The notes under the pieces are model-generated. The model was not told the DNA's origin. It ran no database searches and worked only from the letters and a program-made list of their open reading frames with translations. Shown piece by piece: positions 26,178-36,963 of a stretch of DNA of 64,000 nucleotides. Source of the stretch: Thermus tengchongensis. Lineage in GTDB: Bacteria; Deinococcota; Deinococci; Deinococcales; Thermaceae. The DNA lies in assembly GCF_021462405.1 (NCBI RefSeq), contig NZ_JAKEDU010000001.1, positions 124,001 to 188,000 on the forward strand. Reading direction: 5' to 3'. How positions within the stretch are numbered: the stretch's first letter is position 1; each line of letters begins with the position of its first letter. The translations under genes and the position numbers were made by a program.

Positions 26178-26756
26178 TCACCCCTCCACCTGGGCCTGGC
26201 CCCGGGTCTGGTCCCCAAGGGCCCTAAGAAAAGCCTCCTTCTCCTCTTCTGGAAGACGTAGGGCGAAAGCCACCCCCTCGGGCAGGTAGGTTTCCTCCGC
26301 CGCAAGGCCGCGGGCGCGCAAGAGGCCGTGGACCCGGCCCACTTCGGCGAAGGGCACCCGGAAGCGCACCTCCACAAGGTCCACCAAGGGCACCTTGGGA
26401 GCCCGCCGCAACGCCTCCGCCGCCACCCCTCCGTAGGCCCGCACCAGGCCCCCGGCCCCCAGCTTCACCCCCCCGAAGTAGCGCACCACCAGGACCACCA
26501 CCCGGTCCAGTCCCCCCGCCTCGATGGCATGCAGGATGGGCTTGCCCGCTGTGCCCGTGGGTTCGCCGTCGTCGGAAAAGCGATAAAGAGAACCGATCTT
26601 GTAGGCGTAGCAGTTGTGGGTGGCCTCCGGCTCCCGCTGGGCCGCCAAAAAGGCCAAGGCTTCCTCCTCCGAGGCCACCGGGGCCGCCTTGGCGAGGAAG
26701 CGGCTTTTCTGAATGATCTCCTCGTGAACCACCGGGGCTGCCAGGGTGTAGGCCAT
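26178..26756 (-). CDS. YigZ/IMPACT family protein
   Basis: A 192-residue protein of the IMPACT/YigZ family. The block ATHNCYAYKIGS, then RFSDDGEPTGTAGKPIL and VVVRYFGGVKLGAGGLVRAYG is the family signature. The C-terminal third is a ferredoxin-like domain resembling EF-G domain IV. The eukaryotic member modulates Gcn2; the bacterial role is not established. It starts immediately after the aroE stop and lies nine bases before polA, so the three genes share one message. Confidence 0.9.
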   Translation of the reverse strand: MAYTLAAPVVHEEIIQKSRFLAKAAPVASEEEALAFLAAQREPEATHNCYAYKIGSLYRFSDDGEPTGTAGKPILHAIEAGGLDRVVVLVVRYFGGVKLGAGGLVRAYGGVAAEALRRAPKVPLVDLVEVRFRVPFAEVGRVHGLLRARGLAAEETYLPEGVAFALRLPEEEKEAFLRALGDQTRGQAQVEG

Positions 26757-27551
26757 TCACTCTCCCTCCAAGGCCTGGCGAGCCGCCTCCTCCATGCCCC
26801 TAGGGTCGGGGAGAAGGCCCGTCCAGATGCGGAAGGCCAAAGCCCCCTGCCAGGCCAGCATGGGAAGCCCGGTCTGCACCTTGAGCCCCCGCGCCTGGGC
26901 CTCCCGTAGGAACCGGGTCCAAAGGGGGCGGTAGACCAGGTCCACCGCCGCCCCCTCCGCCGGAAGGAACTCCGGGGGCAAAGGCGTGGCCCCTGGATCC
27001 TTCAACCCCACACTGGTGGCGTTCACCAGGAGCCGGGCCTCCTTTGCTCGCTCCAGGGACACGGCCTTCAGGCCAAACGCCTCCGCCAGGGCCTCCGCCC
27101 GAGCGGGGGTGCGGTTCCACACCCAGACCTCCAGCCCCGCCTCCTTCAGGGCCCAGGCCACCGCCCGGCCCGCTCCCCCCGCCCCCAGGACCAAGGCGGG
27201 GCCTTCCAGGGGGATGCCGCCTGCTTGGAGGGCCTCGAGGAACCCGGGGGCGTCGGTGTTAAAGCCGAAAAGCCTCCCCTCCACGGAAAGCACCGTGTTC
27301 ACCGCCCCGATGGCCTGGGCTTTCGGGGAGATCCAATCCAAAAACGGCAGGGCCGCTTCCTTAAGGGGGATGGTCAGGTTCACGCCCCGGTACCCCTGGC
27401 GCACCTCCTCCAGGCGGTCCTTCAGGGCCTCGAGGGGGGTTTCCCAGGCTTCGTAGCTCCCCTTGAGGCCCAGGGAGCCCAGGGCGTACCGGTGCATAGC
27501 CGGGGAGAGGGAGTGGGCTATGGGGTGGCCCAACACCGCTAGGCGTAGCAC
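26757..27551 (-). CDS. aroE: Shikimate dehydrogenase
   Basis: A 264-residue enzyme that reduces 3-dehydroshikimate to shikimate with NADPH in aromatic amino acid synthesis. HPIAHSLSPAMHRYAL at the N-terminus binds shikimate, the catalytic Lys is in NLTIPLKEAAL, NTDAPGF follows, and GAGGAGRAVAW is the nucleotide loop with WNRTPARAEAL after it (Arg, NADP type). The start is taken as GTG at 27551, giving the family N-terminus and lying seven bases after a -10 hexamer. An upstream TTG at 27587 opens the same frame but would lie inside the promoter. Confidence 0.93.
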   Translation of the reverse strand: MLRLAVLGHPIAHSLSPAMHRYALGSLGLKGSYEAWETPLEALKDRLEEVRQGYRGVNLTIPLKEAALPFLDWISPKAQAIGAVNTVLSVEGRLFGFNTDAPGFLEALQAGGIPLEGPALVLGAGGAGRAVAWALKEAGLEVWVWNRTPARAEALAEAFGLKAVSLERAKEARLLVNATSVGLKDPGATPLPPEFLPAEGAAVDLVYRPLWTRFLREAQARGLKVQTGLPMLAWQGALAFRIWTGLLPDPRGMEEAARQALEGE

Positions 27552-27558
27552 GGACTTT

Positions 27559-27587
27559 AGGATAACCCCACCACACTCCCCCGCCAA
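27559..27587 (-). promoter_or_regulatory. Candidate promoter of aroE-yigZ-polA (leaderless)
   Basis: On the minus strand TTGGCG (27582-27587) and TATCCT (27559-27564) are 17 bases apart, and the GTG start follows after seven bases. Transcription would begin at the start codon itself. Good spacing and hexamers make this one of the better promoters in the window. Confidence 0.6.
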
Positions 27588-27594
27588 AGCCCTA

Positions 27595-27600
27595 TAGAAT
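27595..27600 (+). promoter_or_regulatory. Candidate -10 element of the nfeD-floA operon (leaderless)
   Basis: TAGAAT ends seven bases before the in-frame GTG at 27608. The ATG at 27599 overlaps this hexamer, so if the promoter is real translation must start at 27608. No clear -35 is present. Confidence 0.45.
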
Positions 27601-27607
27601 GAGGACG

Positions 27608-28867
27608 GTGAAAAGGCTCCTTGCCCTATGCTTCCTGCTCTCCCTGGCCCTGGGGAAAACCTACCTCGTCCCCATCCAGGGGGAGATCGACCCCGCCTTG
27701 GCCGTCTTTGTGGAGCAGGCCCTGACCCGCGCCGAACGGGAAGGGGCGAGCGGTGTGGTCTTCCTCATCGACACCCCAGGGGGCCGGGTGGACGCCGCCA
27801 TCCGCATCTCCGACCGCATCCTGCAAACCCCCCTTCCCACCCTGGCCGTGGTGCAGAACGCCTTTTCCGCCGGCGCCCTGATCGCCCTTTCCTGCCGCCA
27901 GATGGCCATGCTCCCGGGCTCGGAAATCGGGGCCGCCCTGCCGGTGGTGGCCCTGCCCCTACAACAGCCCCAGGCGGCGGACCAGAAGATCATCTCCGCC
28001 CTTAAGGGCAAGTTCCGCGCCGTGGCGGAAGCCCGGGGCAGGCCGGTGGAGCTGGCCGAGGCCATGGTGGACCCCAACCTGGAAATCCCCGGCCTCTCCG
28101 CCAAGGGGGAGCCCCTTACCCTTTCCGCCGACAAGGCGGTGGAGCTGAAGGTGGCGGACTTTAAGGCGGGAAGCCTGGCGGAGGCCCTGCGCCAGGCGGG
28201 CTACGCCCTGGAGACGGAAAGGCTGGAGCCCGGCCCCCGGGTGCAGGTGGCCCGCTTCCTCACCAGCTCCACCGTGGCGGGGCTTCTCCTGGCCCTTGGG
28301 CTTCTTCTTCTCCTTCTCGAGCTCTTCACCCCGGGCTTTGGGGTGATGGGGGCCTTGGGCCTGGCCTTTTTGGCCCTTTACTTTGCCGGGGGGTGGCTTG
28401 CCGGGCTTTCCGGGGCCTTCGAGCTCGTCCTCTTCTTCCTGGGGGTGGCCCTCCTCCTGGCCGAGGCCTTCCTCTTCCCTGGGTTTGGCATCGCTGGGGC
28501 CTTGGGCGTGGGATCCATATTGGCCTCCGTGTACTTCACCTTCGGGGAGAACGCCCTGATGGTCATCGCCATCGCGGTGATCGCCCTGGGCCTTGGCCTT
28601 TTCATGGTCTTTCGCTTCCTACCCAGGACCCGGCCAGCAAGGGCCTTGGTGCTGGAAAGCACCATCGCGGAACACGCCACCGGGGACGAGGTGGAGGTGG
28701 GCGCCATCGGCGTGGCCCTCACCGACCTGAGACCCGGGGGGGTGGCCCGCTTCGGCAACAAGCGCATCGATGTGGTGGCCAACCGGGGTTTCCTGCCCAA
28801 GGGCACCACCTTAAGGGTGGTGGAGGTCAGGGGACCCACGGTGGTGGTGGAAGCCTTGGAGGAATGA
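27608..28867 (+). CDS. NfeD-type membrane-bound serine protease
   Basis: A protein of 419 residues (422 if the ATG at 27599 is used). A signal peptide ([15 protein letters not shown]) is followed by a ClpP-like periplasmic domain, with [20 protein letters not shown] and the nucleophile Ser in [11 protein letters not shown] and a Lys in the [15 protein letters not shown] region. Four or five membrane helices (about residues 220-345) follow, then a C-terminal OB-fold ([29 protein letters not shown]). This is the long form of NfeD, which pairs with stomatin/flotillin proteins, and indeed floA follows after one base. The GTG start fits the leaderless -10 at 27595. Confidence 0.9.
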   Translation: MKRLLALCFLLSLALGKTYLVPIQGEIDPALAVFVEQALTRAEREGASGVVFLIDTPGGRVDAAIRISDRILQTPLPTLAVVQNAFSAGALIALSCRQMAMLPGSEIGAALPVVALPLQQPQAADQKIISALKGKFRAVAEARGRPVELAEAMVDPNLEIPGLSAKGEPLTLSADKAVELKVADFKAGSLAEALRQAGYALETERLEPGPRVQVARFLTSSTVAGLLLALGLLLLLLELFTPGFGVMGALGLAFLALYFAGGWLAGLSGAFELVLFFLGVALLLAEAFLFPGFGIAGALGVGSILASVYFTFGENALMVIAIAVIALGLGLFMVFRFLPRTRPARALVLESTIAEHATGDEVEVGAIGVALTDLRPGGVARFGNKRIDVVANRGFLPKGTTLRVVEVRGPTVVVEALEE

Positions 28868-28868
28868 T

Positions 28869-29846
28869 ATGGAAGGACTTGGCGTGCTCTTTCTGGCTTT
28901 TGTTGTTCTTGTCCTCGTTTTTCTCTTCTTCAGCTTCATCCCCGTAGGCCTCTGGATCTCCGCCTGGGCCGCAGGGGTCAGGGTGCCCCTCATCACCCTG
29001 GTGGCCATGCGCCTAAGGCGGGTTCCCCCCGCCAAGATCATCTACCCCCTCATCAAGGCCACCAAGGCGGGGCTGGACGTGCGCCTGGACCGCCTCGAGG
29101 CCCACTACCTGGCGGGGGGCAATGTGGACCGGGTGGTGGACGCCTTGATCGCCGCCGACAAGGCGGGCATCAAGCTCACCTTTGATCGGGCCGCGGCCAT
29201 CGACCTGGCGGGGCGGGATGTGCTGGAGGCGGTGCGGGTCTCGGTGAACCCCAAGGTGATCCAGACCCCCATGGTGGCCGCGGTGGCCAAGGACGGAATC
29301 CAGCTTCTCGCCACCGCCCGGGTAACGGTGAGGGCCAACATCGACCGCCTGGTGGGCGGGGCCGGGGAGGAGACCATCATCGCCCGGGTGGGGGAAGGCA
29401 TCGTGACCACCATCGGCTCCGCCCTCTCCCACAAGGAGGTCCTGGAAAACCCCGACCGCATCAGCAAGACCGTGCTGGAAAAGGGCCTGGACGCGGGCAC
29501 GGCTTTTGAGATCCTTTCGGTGGACATTGCGGACGTGGACGTGGGCAAGAACATCGGGGCCCAGCTCCAGATCGACCAGGCGGAGGCCGACAAGAAGATC
29601 GCCCAGGCCAAGGCGGAGGAGCGCCGGGCCATGGCGGTGGCCGCGGAGCAGGAGAACCGGGCCCTGGTGGAGGCCATGCGGGCCAAGCTGGTGGAAGCCC
29701 AGGCCCAGGTGCCCCTGGCCCTGGCGGAAGCCTTGCGCGCGGGAAAGCTTGGGGTCATGGACTACTACCGCCTGAAGAACATCGAGGCCGACACCGAGAT
29801 GCGGGAGTCCATCAGCCGGGCGGCCAAGCCCGAGGGTGAGGAATGA
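28869..29846 (+). CDS. floA: Flotillin-like protein FloA
   Basis: A 325-residue SPFH-family protein that organises membrane microdomains. The N-terminal hydrophobic hairpin (residues 5-40) is followed by the FloA-specific core [30 protein letters not shown] and [22 protein letters not shown], and by a long helical EA-rich region ([20 protein letters not shown]) for oligomer formation. Length matches Bacillus FloA (about 331). Downstream of nfeD by one base; its stop overlaps the next ATG by four bases. Confidence 0.93.
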   Translation: MEGLGVLFLAFVVLVLVFLFFSFIPVGLWISAWAAGVRVPLITLVAMRLRRVPPAKIIYPLIKATKAGLDVRLDRLEAHYLAGGNVDRVVDALIAADKAGIKLTFDRAAAIDLAGRDVLEAVRVSVNPKVIQTPMVAAVAKDGIQLLATARVTVRANIDRLVGGAGEETIIARVGEGIVTTIGSALSHKEVLENPDRISKTVLEKGLDAGTAFEILSVDIADVDVGKNIGAQLQIDQAEADKKIAQAKAEERRAMAVAAEQENRALVEAMRAKLVEAQAQVPLALAEALRAGKLGVMDYYRLKNIEADTEMRESISRAAKPEGEE

Positions 29847-30241
29847 GCCTAGACGACCTCCTGGGCCTCCTTTTCCTACTCTTCTTCATCGTCATCCCCG
29901 CCCTGCAGGGCCTAAGCCGCCGGGGCCAGCCTCCCCCCACCCCCCCGGGATTTCCCGAGGACCTGCCCTTACCGGAGCCCCTACCCCGCCCCAAGCCCAA
30001 GGCCCGACCCAAGCCGAAACCCCGGCCTACCCCCCCTCCCTCCCAACCCACCGAGGCGGCCTCCTTGGAGCGCTACCCCAGCCCGGAGCGAACCCCCTTG
30101 GAGGTCAGCTTCCGCGCAACCCCAAGCCCGGAAGAGGAGCCCCAAAGGGCTCCCAAAAGAAAGCTGTTGGCCACAGACGGTGAGAGCATCCTGAAAGGGG
30201 TGATATGGCACGAAATCCTGAAGAGGCCCAAAGGCTGGTAA
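29843..30241 (+). CDS. Small proline-rich membrane-anchored protein, unknown function
   Basis: A 132-residue protein that I do not recognise. Residues 5-22 are a hydrophobic anchor ([18 protein letters not shown]). Residues 28-75 are a Pro/Lys/Arg-rich linker with [13 protein letters not shown], and the C-terminus ([22 protein letters not shown]) looks like a short helix. Its ATG overlaps floA and its end overlaps phoH by 37 bases, so it is embedded in the operon. It could be a floA accessory protein or membrane tether (inference from position only). Confidence 0.7.
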   Translation: MSLDDLLGLLFLLFFIVIPALQGLSRRGQPPPTPPGFPEDLPLPEPLPRPKPKARPKPKPRPTPPPSQPTEAASLERYPSPERTPLEVSFRATPSPEEEPQRAPKRKLLATDGESILKGVIWHEILKRPKGW

Positions 30242-31200
30242 TCCCGCTAAAACCCGAGGAAACCCTGGCCTTCTTGGGCCAGGCGGACCGCAACCTGAAG
30301 AAGCTCCGCTCCCTTTTCCGGGAGGCCTTCGGCGATCGGCTCAAGCTCATCACGCGGGGTAACCAGGTGGAACTGGAGGGTGACCAGGAAGCGGTAGAAG
30401 TGGCCGAGCGGGCCGTGCGGGACCTTTTGGCCCTCCTCAGGCAAGGAGCGGAGCTGGACCCGCCCACCCTGGAACAGTCCGTGGCCCTGGCCTTACAAGG
30501 GGAGGGCCTGTACCAGGCCACCACCCCGGAAACCGAGCTGGCGCTACCGGGCCGCCTTAGGCCCAAAACCCCGGGGCAGAGGCGGTACGTGGAGGCCATC
30601 GCCCACCATGACGTTACCTTCGGGGTGGGCCCTGCGGGAACCGGCAAGACCTATTTGGCGGTGGCCATGGCGGTGAGCCACCTTCGGGCCAAGAGGGTTA
30701 AGCGCATCGTCCTCACCCGGCCGGCGGTGGAGGCGGGGGAGAAGCTGGGGTTTCTGCCCGGGGACATCCAGGCCAAGGTGGACCCCTACCTCCGCCCCCT
30801 CTACGATGCCCTCTTTGACATGATCGACGCCGAGCGCTTTGAGCAGTACCTCCAGTCCGGGATCATTGAGGTGGCCCCCCTGGCCTTCATGCGGGGCCGC
30901 ACTCTGAACGATGCCTTTATCATCTTGGACGAGGCGCAAAACACCACCCCGGAGCAGATGAAGATGTTCCTCACCCGCATGGGCTTCTCCTCCAAGATGG
31001 TCATCACCGGGGATATCACCCAGATCGACCTGCCCAAGCACCAGAAGTCGGGGCTGGTGGAGGCCATCCGCATCCTCAAGGGCATTGAGGGCATCGCCTT
31101 CATCTACTTCAAGGAGTCCGACGTGGTGCGCCACCCCCTGGTGGCCCGCATCATCAAGGCCTACGAGGAAGCGGAACGTGGTGGCGATCGTAGCCAATAA
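30205..31200 (+). CDS. PhoH family ATPase
   Basis: A 331-residue PhoH-like protein. Residues 1-100 form an RNA-binding KH-like N-terminal part, and the P-loop GPAGTGKT is near residues 145-152 with Walker B FIILDEAQNTTPEQMK and VITGDITQIDLP after it. PhoH-like proteins are linked to RNA metabolism, and the usual neighbour ybeY follows here with an overlap of 23 bases. AAAGGGGTG just before the ATG is the ribosome site. Confidence 0.92.
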   Translation: MARNPEEAQRLVIPLKPEETLAFLGQADRNLKKLRSLFREAFGDRLKLITRGNQVELEGDQEAVEVAERAVRDLLALLRQGAELDPPTLEQSVALALQGEGLYQATTPETELALPGRLRPKTPGQRRYVEAIAHHDVTFGVGPAGTGKTYLAVAMAVSHLRAKRVKRIVLTRPAVEAGEKLGFLPGDIQAKVDPYLRPLYDALFDMIDAERFEQYLQSGIIEVAPLAFMRGRTLNDAFIILDEAQNTTPEQMKMFLTRMGFSSKMVITGDITQIDLPKHQKSGLVEAIRILKGIEGIAFIYFKESDVVRHPLVARIIKAYEEAERGGDRSQ

Positions 31201-31597
31201 GCGTCCGCCCCGCGGCCTCATCCCTAGGCTCCGCCGGGCTCTTTCCACCCTGATGGAGGAACTGGGCGTGGGGGACAAGGCGGTCACGGTCATCCTCACC
31301 GGGGACCGCAGGATCCGGGCGCTCAAGCGGGCGTGGTGGGGGGAGAGCGAGGCCACGGATGTCCTCTCCTTTCCCCACTATGAACCCGGGGATCCCTTCG
31401 TCCCCCCCCACCTGGGGGACATCTGGATCAGCCTGGACACGGCCAAGCGCCAAGCCGAGGCGCGGGGGGTGGGCCTCGAGGAGGAGGTGCTTGTCCTGGC
31501 GGCCCACGGGCTATGGCATCTCCTCGGCCACGACCACCAACGGGAGGAGGATTGGGAGGGCTTCCGCCGCGTCCAAGAGAGGATCCTCGCCCTCTAA
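31178..31597 (+). CDS. ybeY: Endoribonuclease YbeY (rRNA maturation factor)
   Basis: A 139-residue metal-dependent RNase needed for 16S rRNA 3' processing and ribosome quality control. The zinc motif AAHGLWHLLGHDH (HxxxHxxxxxH) lies near residues 108-120, preceded by TDVLSFPHYEPGDPF and LGDIWISLDTAKRQA. GTG at 31178 is chosen because GAGGAAG lies seven bases upstream and the next codon is also GTG; the open frame extends further up but overlaps phoH and lacks family similarity there. Confidence 0.93.
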   Translation: MVAIVANKRPPRGLIPRLRRALSTLMEELGVGDKAVTVILTGDRRIRALKRAWWGESEATDVLSFPHYEPGDPFVPPHLGDIWISLDTAKRQAEARGVGLEEEVLVLAAHGLWHLLGHDHQREEDWEGFRRVQERILAL

Positions 31598-31950
31598 AGG
31601 GCGTTTGGCGCTCCCTGGGCTATGCCTGGGAGGGGATCCTCTACGCCTGGCGGGTGCAGCGCAACTTCCGTCTGGAGGCCTACTTGGCCTTTCTGGCCCT
31701 CGGGCTTGCCCTTTGGCTGGAGGTCAATCCGGTGCCGGTGTTGCTCGTTAGCGCCCTGGTGCTTTCCTTGGAACTCATGAACACCGCCCTCGAGGCCCTG
31801 GCGGACCTGGTGAGCCCCGTCTTCCACCCCCTGGTCAAGCGGGCCAAGGACACGGCGGCGGCGGCGGTGCTTTTGGCGAGCTTCTTCGCCCTCCTCCTAG
31901 GCTTCTACCTCTTCCTGCCCCCCCTCCTGGGGCGTTTTGGGCTAAGCTAG
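31513..31950 (+). CDS. Diacylglycerol/undecaprenol kinase family protein (start uncertain)
   Basis: The conserved DgkA domain runs from about 31603 to the stop: NFRLEAYLAFLALGLALWL, then SLELMNTALEALADLVSP and VKRAKDTAAAAVLLAS, matching the prokaryotic trimeric membrane kinase with its E-x-x-N-T-A-x-E catalytic motif. In Gram-positive-type bacteria the substrate is often undecaprenol. Three membrane helices are visible. There is no ATG, GTG or TTG between 31513 and the domain, so the true start is either the ATG at 31513 (85 bases inside ybeY, with a non-conserved Pro/Arg-rich lead) or a rare codon such as the CTG at 31615. Confidence 0.8.
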   Translation: MASPRPRPPTGGGLGGLPPRPREDPRPLKGVWRSLGYAWEGILYAWRVQRNFRLEAYLAFLALGLALWLEVNPVPVLLVSALVLSLELMNTALEALADLVSPVFHPLVKRAKDTAAAAVLLASFFALLLGFYLFLPPLLGRFGLS

Positions 31951-31954
31951 TCCT

Positions 31955-32317
31955 ATGGACCATGAGGAAAGGGAGATGATCCTGGAGATCTTTCCAGGCA
32001 CTCCCCCAGAACTTCTCCCCATTGGGGAGATTCTTTATTATCGCGACGAGGAAGGCCGGGTGATCATCCAGGAAAAGGGGCCCCCCGAGCTCCGCCTGAC
32101 CCTGGAACCCCTGCCCGGAACCCTGGGAAGCCCTCAGGTGTGCGAGGCCTGCCACCGCCATCTTTCGGGAAGCGCCTTGGGCTTCTTCCGCCACCCGGTG
32201 GGGGGAAGGGAAACCCACCTCCGCTACCTGGTCCTCTGCCTGGACACGGGCTCCTGCGCCAGCCACGCGGAGCCCGAGCGTTTGAGGGAAATCCTCCTCC
32301 GCGGTATACTCACCTGA
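31955..32317 (+). CDS. Small Cys-containing protein, possibly a treble-clef zinc protein
   Basis: A 120-residue protein I cannot name firmly. Residues 63-66 are CEAC and two further Cys follow in LVLCLDTGSCASH, with His in between. This spacing resembles the C-terminal treble-clef domain of EF-G-binding (fusidic-acid-resistance type) proteins, but the N-terminal half does not obviously match them. TAAGCT ends six bases before the ATG, which would fit a leaderless start, and there is no ribosome site. It sits between dgkA and gfh1, and the gfh1 promoter lies in its last codons. Confidence 0.6.
   Translation: MDHEEREMILEIFPGTPPELLPIGEILYYRDEEGRVIIQEKGPPELRLTLEPLPGTLGSPQVCEACHRHLSGSALGFFRHPVGGRETHLRYLVLCLDTGSCASHAEPERLREILLRGILT
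32282..32310 (+). promoter_or_regulatory. Promoter of gfh1
   Basis: TTGAGG (32282-32287) and TATACT (32305-32310) with a 17-base spacer, inside the last codons of the preceding gene. Predicted transcript start near 32317 gives a leader of about 64 bases containing a hairpin. Confidence 0.65.
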
Positions 32318-32339
32318 GAAGGAGGCCCTTGGGCCAAGG

Positions 32340-32359
32340 AGGTCGGCTTTGGCCGACCT
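32340..32359 (+). promoter_or_regulatory. Leader hairpin upstream of gfh1
   Basis: A perfect 8-base-pair stem (32340-32347 with 32352-32359) and a TTTG loop lie in the predicted gfh1 leader, 21 bases before its ATG. No T-run follows. It may affect early elongation or mRNA stability. Confidence 0.5.
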
Positions 32360-32380
32360 TCATGACTTACGAGGTGAACT

Positions 32381-34329
<1,949 letters not shown>

Positions 34330-35202
34330 ATGGCGGAGAAGGCCGCCCGCCTCAGCCTCCTGGTGGCCCTGTGGGTCCTGGGGTTAAAGGCCTTGGCCTA
34401 CCTCCTCACCGGTTCGGTGGCCCTGCTCTCCGACGCCCTCGAGTCCACGGTGAACGTGGCCGCGGCGCTTTTGGCCCTCTTCGCCATCCGCTTCGCCCAA
34501 CGCCCCCCCGACGAAACCCACCCCTTCGGCCACACCAAGGCCGAGTATTTCTCTGCGGTGGTGGAGGGAGTCTTGGTGGTGGCGGCGGCCCTCCTAATCG
34601 CCCAAGAAGCCCTGCCCCGCCTCCTCGATCCCCGGCCTCTTCTGGGCCTGGGACCGGGGCTCTTGGTCAGCCTCCTGGCCTCCCTGACCAACGGCCTTCT
34701 GGCCTGGCATCTCATCCGCCTGGGTAAGGTCCTCCGGTCCCCTGCCCTCACCGCCGATGGGTACCATGTGCTTTCCGACGCGCTCACCTCCGTGGGGGTT
34801 CTCGCCGGGGTAAGCTTTGCCTGGGCCACGGGGTTATGGATGCTGGATCCTTTGCTGGCCCTTTTGGTGGCGGGGAACATCCTCCTCATGGGCTTCCGCC
34901 TGGTGCGCCAGTCCGTGGGGGGGCTTATGGACGAGGGACTTCCCACAGAAGAGGTGGCGCGAATCCGGGAAACCATCGCAAAGGCCCTAGGGGGGAGGGC
35001 CCTCGAGGTCCACGACCTCAAAACCCGCAAGGCGGGAAACCGGGCCTTTTTGGAGTTTCACCTGGTGGTGCCGGGGTCCATGACCGTGGAGGAAGCCCAT
35101 CGCCTCTGCGATGAGCTGGAAAAGGCTTTGGAGGAAGGTTTCCCTGGGCTTGCCGTCACCATCCACGTGGAACCAGAAAGCGAGCGCAAACGCCCAGGAT
35201 GA
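34330..35202 (+). CDS. Cation diffusion facilitator (CDF) metal exporter
   Basis: A 290-residue membrane protein of the CDF family, expected to export divalent metal (Zn, Fe, Mn or Co) against protons. Helix 2 has LLSDALESTVN where many relatives have HSxxDxxxN, helix 2-3 carries THPFGHTKAEYFSA, and helix 5 has YHVLSDALTSVGV with the transport-site His and Asp. A C-terminal cytoplasmic domain (VHDLKTRKAGNRAFLEFHLVVPG) binds regulatory metal. The altered helix-2 site makes a Zn prediction uncertain. It starts directly after lysS. Confidence 0.88.
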   Translation: MAEKAARLSLLVALWVLGLKALAYLLTGSVALLSDALESTVNVAAALLALFAIRFAQRPPDETHPFGHTKAEYFSAVVEGVLVVAAALLIAQEALPRLLDPRPLLGLGPGLLVSLLASLTNGLLAWHLIRLGKVLRSPALTADGYHVLSDALTSVGVLAGVSFAWATGLWMLDPLLALLVAGNILLMGFRLVRQSVGGLMDEGLPTEEVARIRETIAKALGGRALEVHDLKTRKAGNRAFLEFHLVVPGSMTVEEAHRLCDELEKALEEGFPGLAVTIHVEPESERKRPG

Positions 35203-35226
35203 GGCAGGCGGGGGCCTTGGGGACCA

Positions 35227-35279
35227 CCCCCGGTGGGGGGCATAACGCTCTTTTCCTCGGGCGCATAAAAGCGTAGAAT
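35227..35279 (+). promoter_or_regulatory. CDF/mutase gap: weak terminator and candidate promoter
   Basis: The 96-base gap holds a short C5/G5 hairpin (35227-35231 with 35235-35239, loop GGT) after the CDF gene, and a -10 TAGAAT (35274-35279) with TTTTCC 17 bases upstream. AAGGGAGG precedes the ATG at 35299, so this message is leadered. Confidence 0.45.
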
Positions 35280-35298
35280 ACGGGCCAAGGGAGGGCCT

Positions 35299-36954
35299 AT
35301 GCGCAAGAAGCACGACTGGCTCAGGGAAACCTATCAGAAGAGCCTGGAGAAGATGCCCGAGAGGCCCGTGGCCCACCGCACCCTTTCGGACATCGCCCCA
35401 GAGCCCCTCTACACCCCCGAGGACATCGGCGTCCTGGACCCGGAGTACGAGGAAAAGCGGGGCTACCCGGGGGAGTACCCCTACACCCGCGGGGTCTACG
35501 GCTCCATGTACCGGTCCAAGCTCTGGACCATGCGCATGTTCGCCGGTTTCGGCACCGCCGAACAGACCAACGAGCGGTTCAAGAAACTCCTAAAGGCGGG
35601 CCAGACCGGCCTCAGCGTGGCCTTTGACCTGCCCACCCTCATGGGCTACGACTCCGACCACCCCCTTTCCAAGGGAGAGGTGGGCAAGTGCGGGGTGGCG
35701 GTCAGTAGCCTCGCGGACATGGAGATCCTCTTCGAGGGGATCAACCTCGAGGAGGTCACCACCTCCATGACCATCAACAGCCCGGCCAACGCCATCTGGG
35801 CCATGTACCTGGCGGTGGCCAAAAAGAGGGGGTACGACTGGAAGAAGCTGGGGGGCACCATCCAAAACGACATCCTCAAGGAGTTCATCGCCCAGAAGGA
35901 GTTCATCTTCCCCCCCGAGCCCAGCGTGAAGCTGGTCATCGACACCTTCGAGTGGGGGCCCAAGAACGTCCCCAAGTGGAACTTCATCTCCGTCTCCGGC
36001 TACCACATCCGGGAGGCAGGCTCCACCGCGGTCCAGGAGCTGGCCTGGACCCTGGCGGATGGTTTCGAGTACGTGGAGGCCGCCCTCAAGCGGGGCCTGG
36101 ACATCGACGAGTTCGCCCCCCGCATCAGCTTCTTCTTCGACGTCCACAACGACTTCTTTGAGGAGATCGCCAAGTTCCGCGCGGCAAGGCGCATCTGGGC
36201 CAAGGAGATGCGCCACCGCTACGGGGCCAAGAACCCCCAAAGCTGGATGCTCCGCACCCACGCCCAGACCGCCGGGGTCTCCCTCACCGCCCAACAGCCC
36301 CTCAACAACATCGCCAGGGTGGCCATCCAAGCCCTGGCCGCCGTTTTGGGGGGTACCAACAGCCTGCACACCGACGCTTACGACGAGGCCCTGGCCCTGC
36401 CCACGGAGGAATCCGCCACCATCGCCCTCCGCACCCAACAGATCATCGCCTACGAAACGGGCGTCACCCACACCATCGACCCCCTGGCGGGCAGCTACTA
36501 CGTGGAGTGGCTCACCGACGAGATGGAGCGCCAGGCCATGGCCATCATCGAGGAGATCCGGCGCATGGGGGGCGTGGTGCGGGCCATCGAGGAGGGCTAC
36601 TTCCTGCGGGAGCTGGCCGAGGCCAGCTACCGCTACCAGCAGGAGGTGGAGCGCAAGGAGAGGATCATCGTGGGGGTGAACGCCTTCACCGACGAGATTC
36701 CCTTGAAGGTTCCCATCCAGCTGGTGGACCCCGAGGTGGAGCGGGTGCAGGCGGAGCGCCTGGCCCGGGTACGCCGGGAACGGGACCCCAAGCGGGTGGA
36801 GGAGGCTCTTGCGGGTCTCCGGCGGGCCGCGGTGGAAGGGCAGAACACCATGCCCCACTTCGTGGAGTGCGCCCTGGCCTACTGCACCCTGGGGGAGATG
36901 ATGGACGTCCTGCGGGAGGTCTACGGCACCTACCAGGAGCCAGCTTACGTTTAG
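35299..36954 (+). CDS. B12-dependent acyl-CoA mutase large subunit, isobutyryl-CoA-mutase-like
   Basis: A 551-residue TIM-barrel subunit of the methylmalonyl-CoA mutase superfamily; the B12 domain is a separate gene, as in isobutyryl-CoA mutase (IcmA/IcmB). Two residues that contact the substrate carboxylate in methylmalonyl-CoA mutase are changed: the Tyr of RQYAGFS is F81 (RMFAGFG), and the Arg of EFMVRN is Q199 (EFIAQK). Phe and Gln at these sites are the known isobutyryl-CoA mutase pair. The catalytic His of SGYHIREAG is kept. Expected reaction: isobutyryl-CoA to and from n-butyryl-CoA. Most annotation would call it methylmalonyl-CoA mutase, which remains possible. Confidence 0.88.
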   Translation: MRKKHDWLRETYQKSLEKMPERPVAHRTLSDIAPEPLYTPEDIGVLDPEYEEKRGYPGEYPYTRGVYGSMYRSKLWTMRMFAGFGTAEQTNERFKKLLKAGQTGLSVAFDLPTLMGYDSDHPLSKGEVGKCGVAVSSLADMEILFEGINLEEVTTSMTINSPANAIWAMYLAVAKKRGYDWKKLGGTIQNDILKEFIAQKEFIFPPEPSVKLVIDTFEWGPKNVPKWNFISVSGYHIREAGSTAVQELAWTLADGFEYVEAALKRGLDIDEFAPRISFFFDVHNDFFEEIAKFRAARRIWAKEMRHRYGAKNPQSWMLRTHAQTAGVSLTAQQPLNNIARVAIQALAAVLGGTNSLHTDAYDEALALPTEESATIALRTQQIIAYETGVTHTIDPLAGSYYVEWLTDEMERQAMAIIEEIRRMGGVVRAIEEGYFLRELAEASYRYQQEVERKERIIVGVNAFTDEIPLKVPIQLVDPEVERVQAERLARVRRERDPKRVEEALAGLRRAAVEGQNTMPHFVECALAYCTLGEMMDVLREVYGTYQEPAYV

Positions 36955-36963
36955 GATGGGCGT

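Noticed and set aside
35590-36858. Minus-strand open frame of 422 codons opposite the mutase large subunit
   Set aside because: The composition is that of an antisense shadow and the plus-strand gene is certain.
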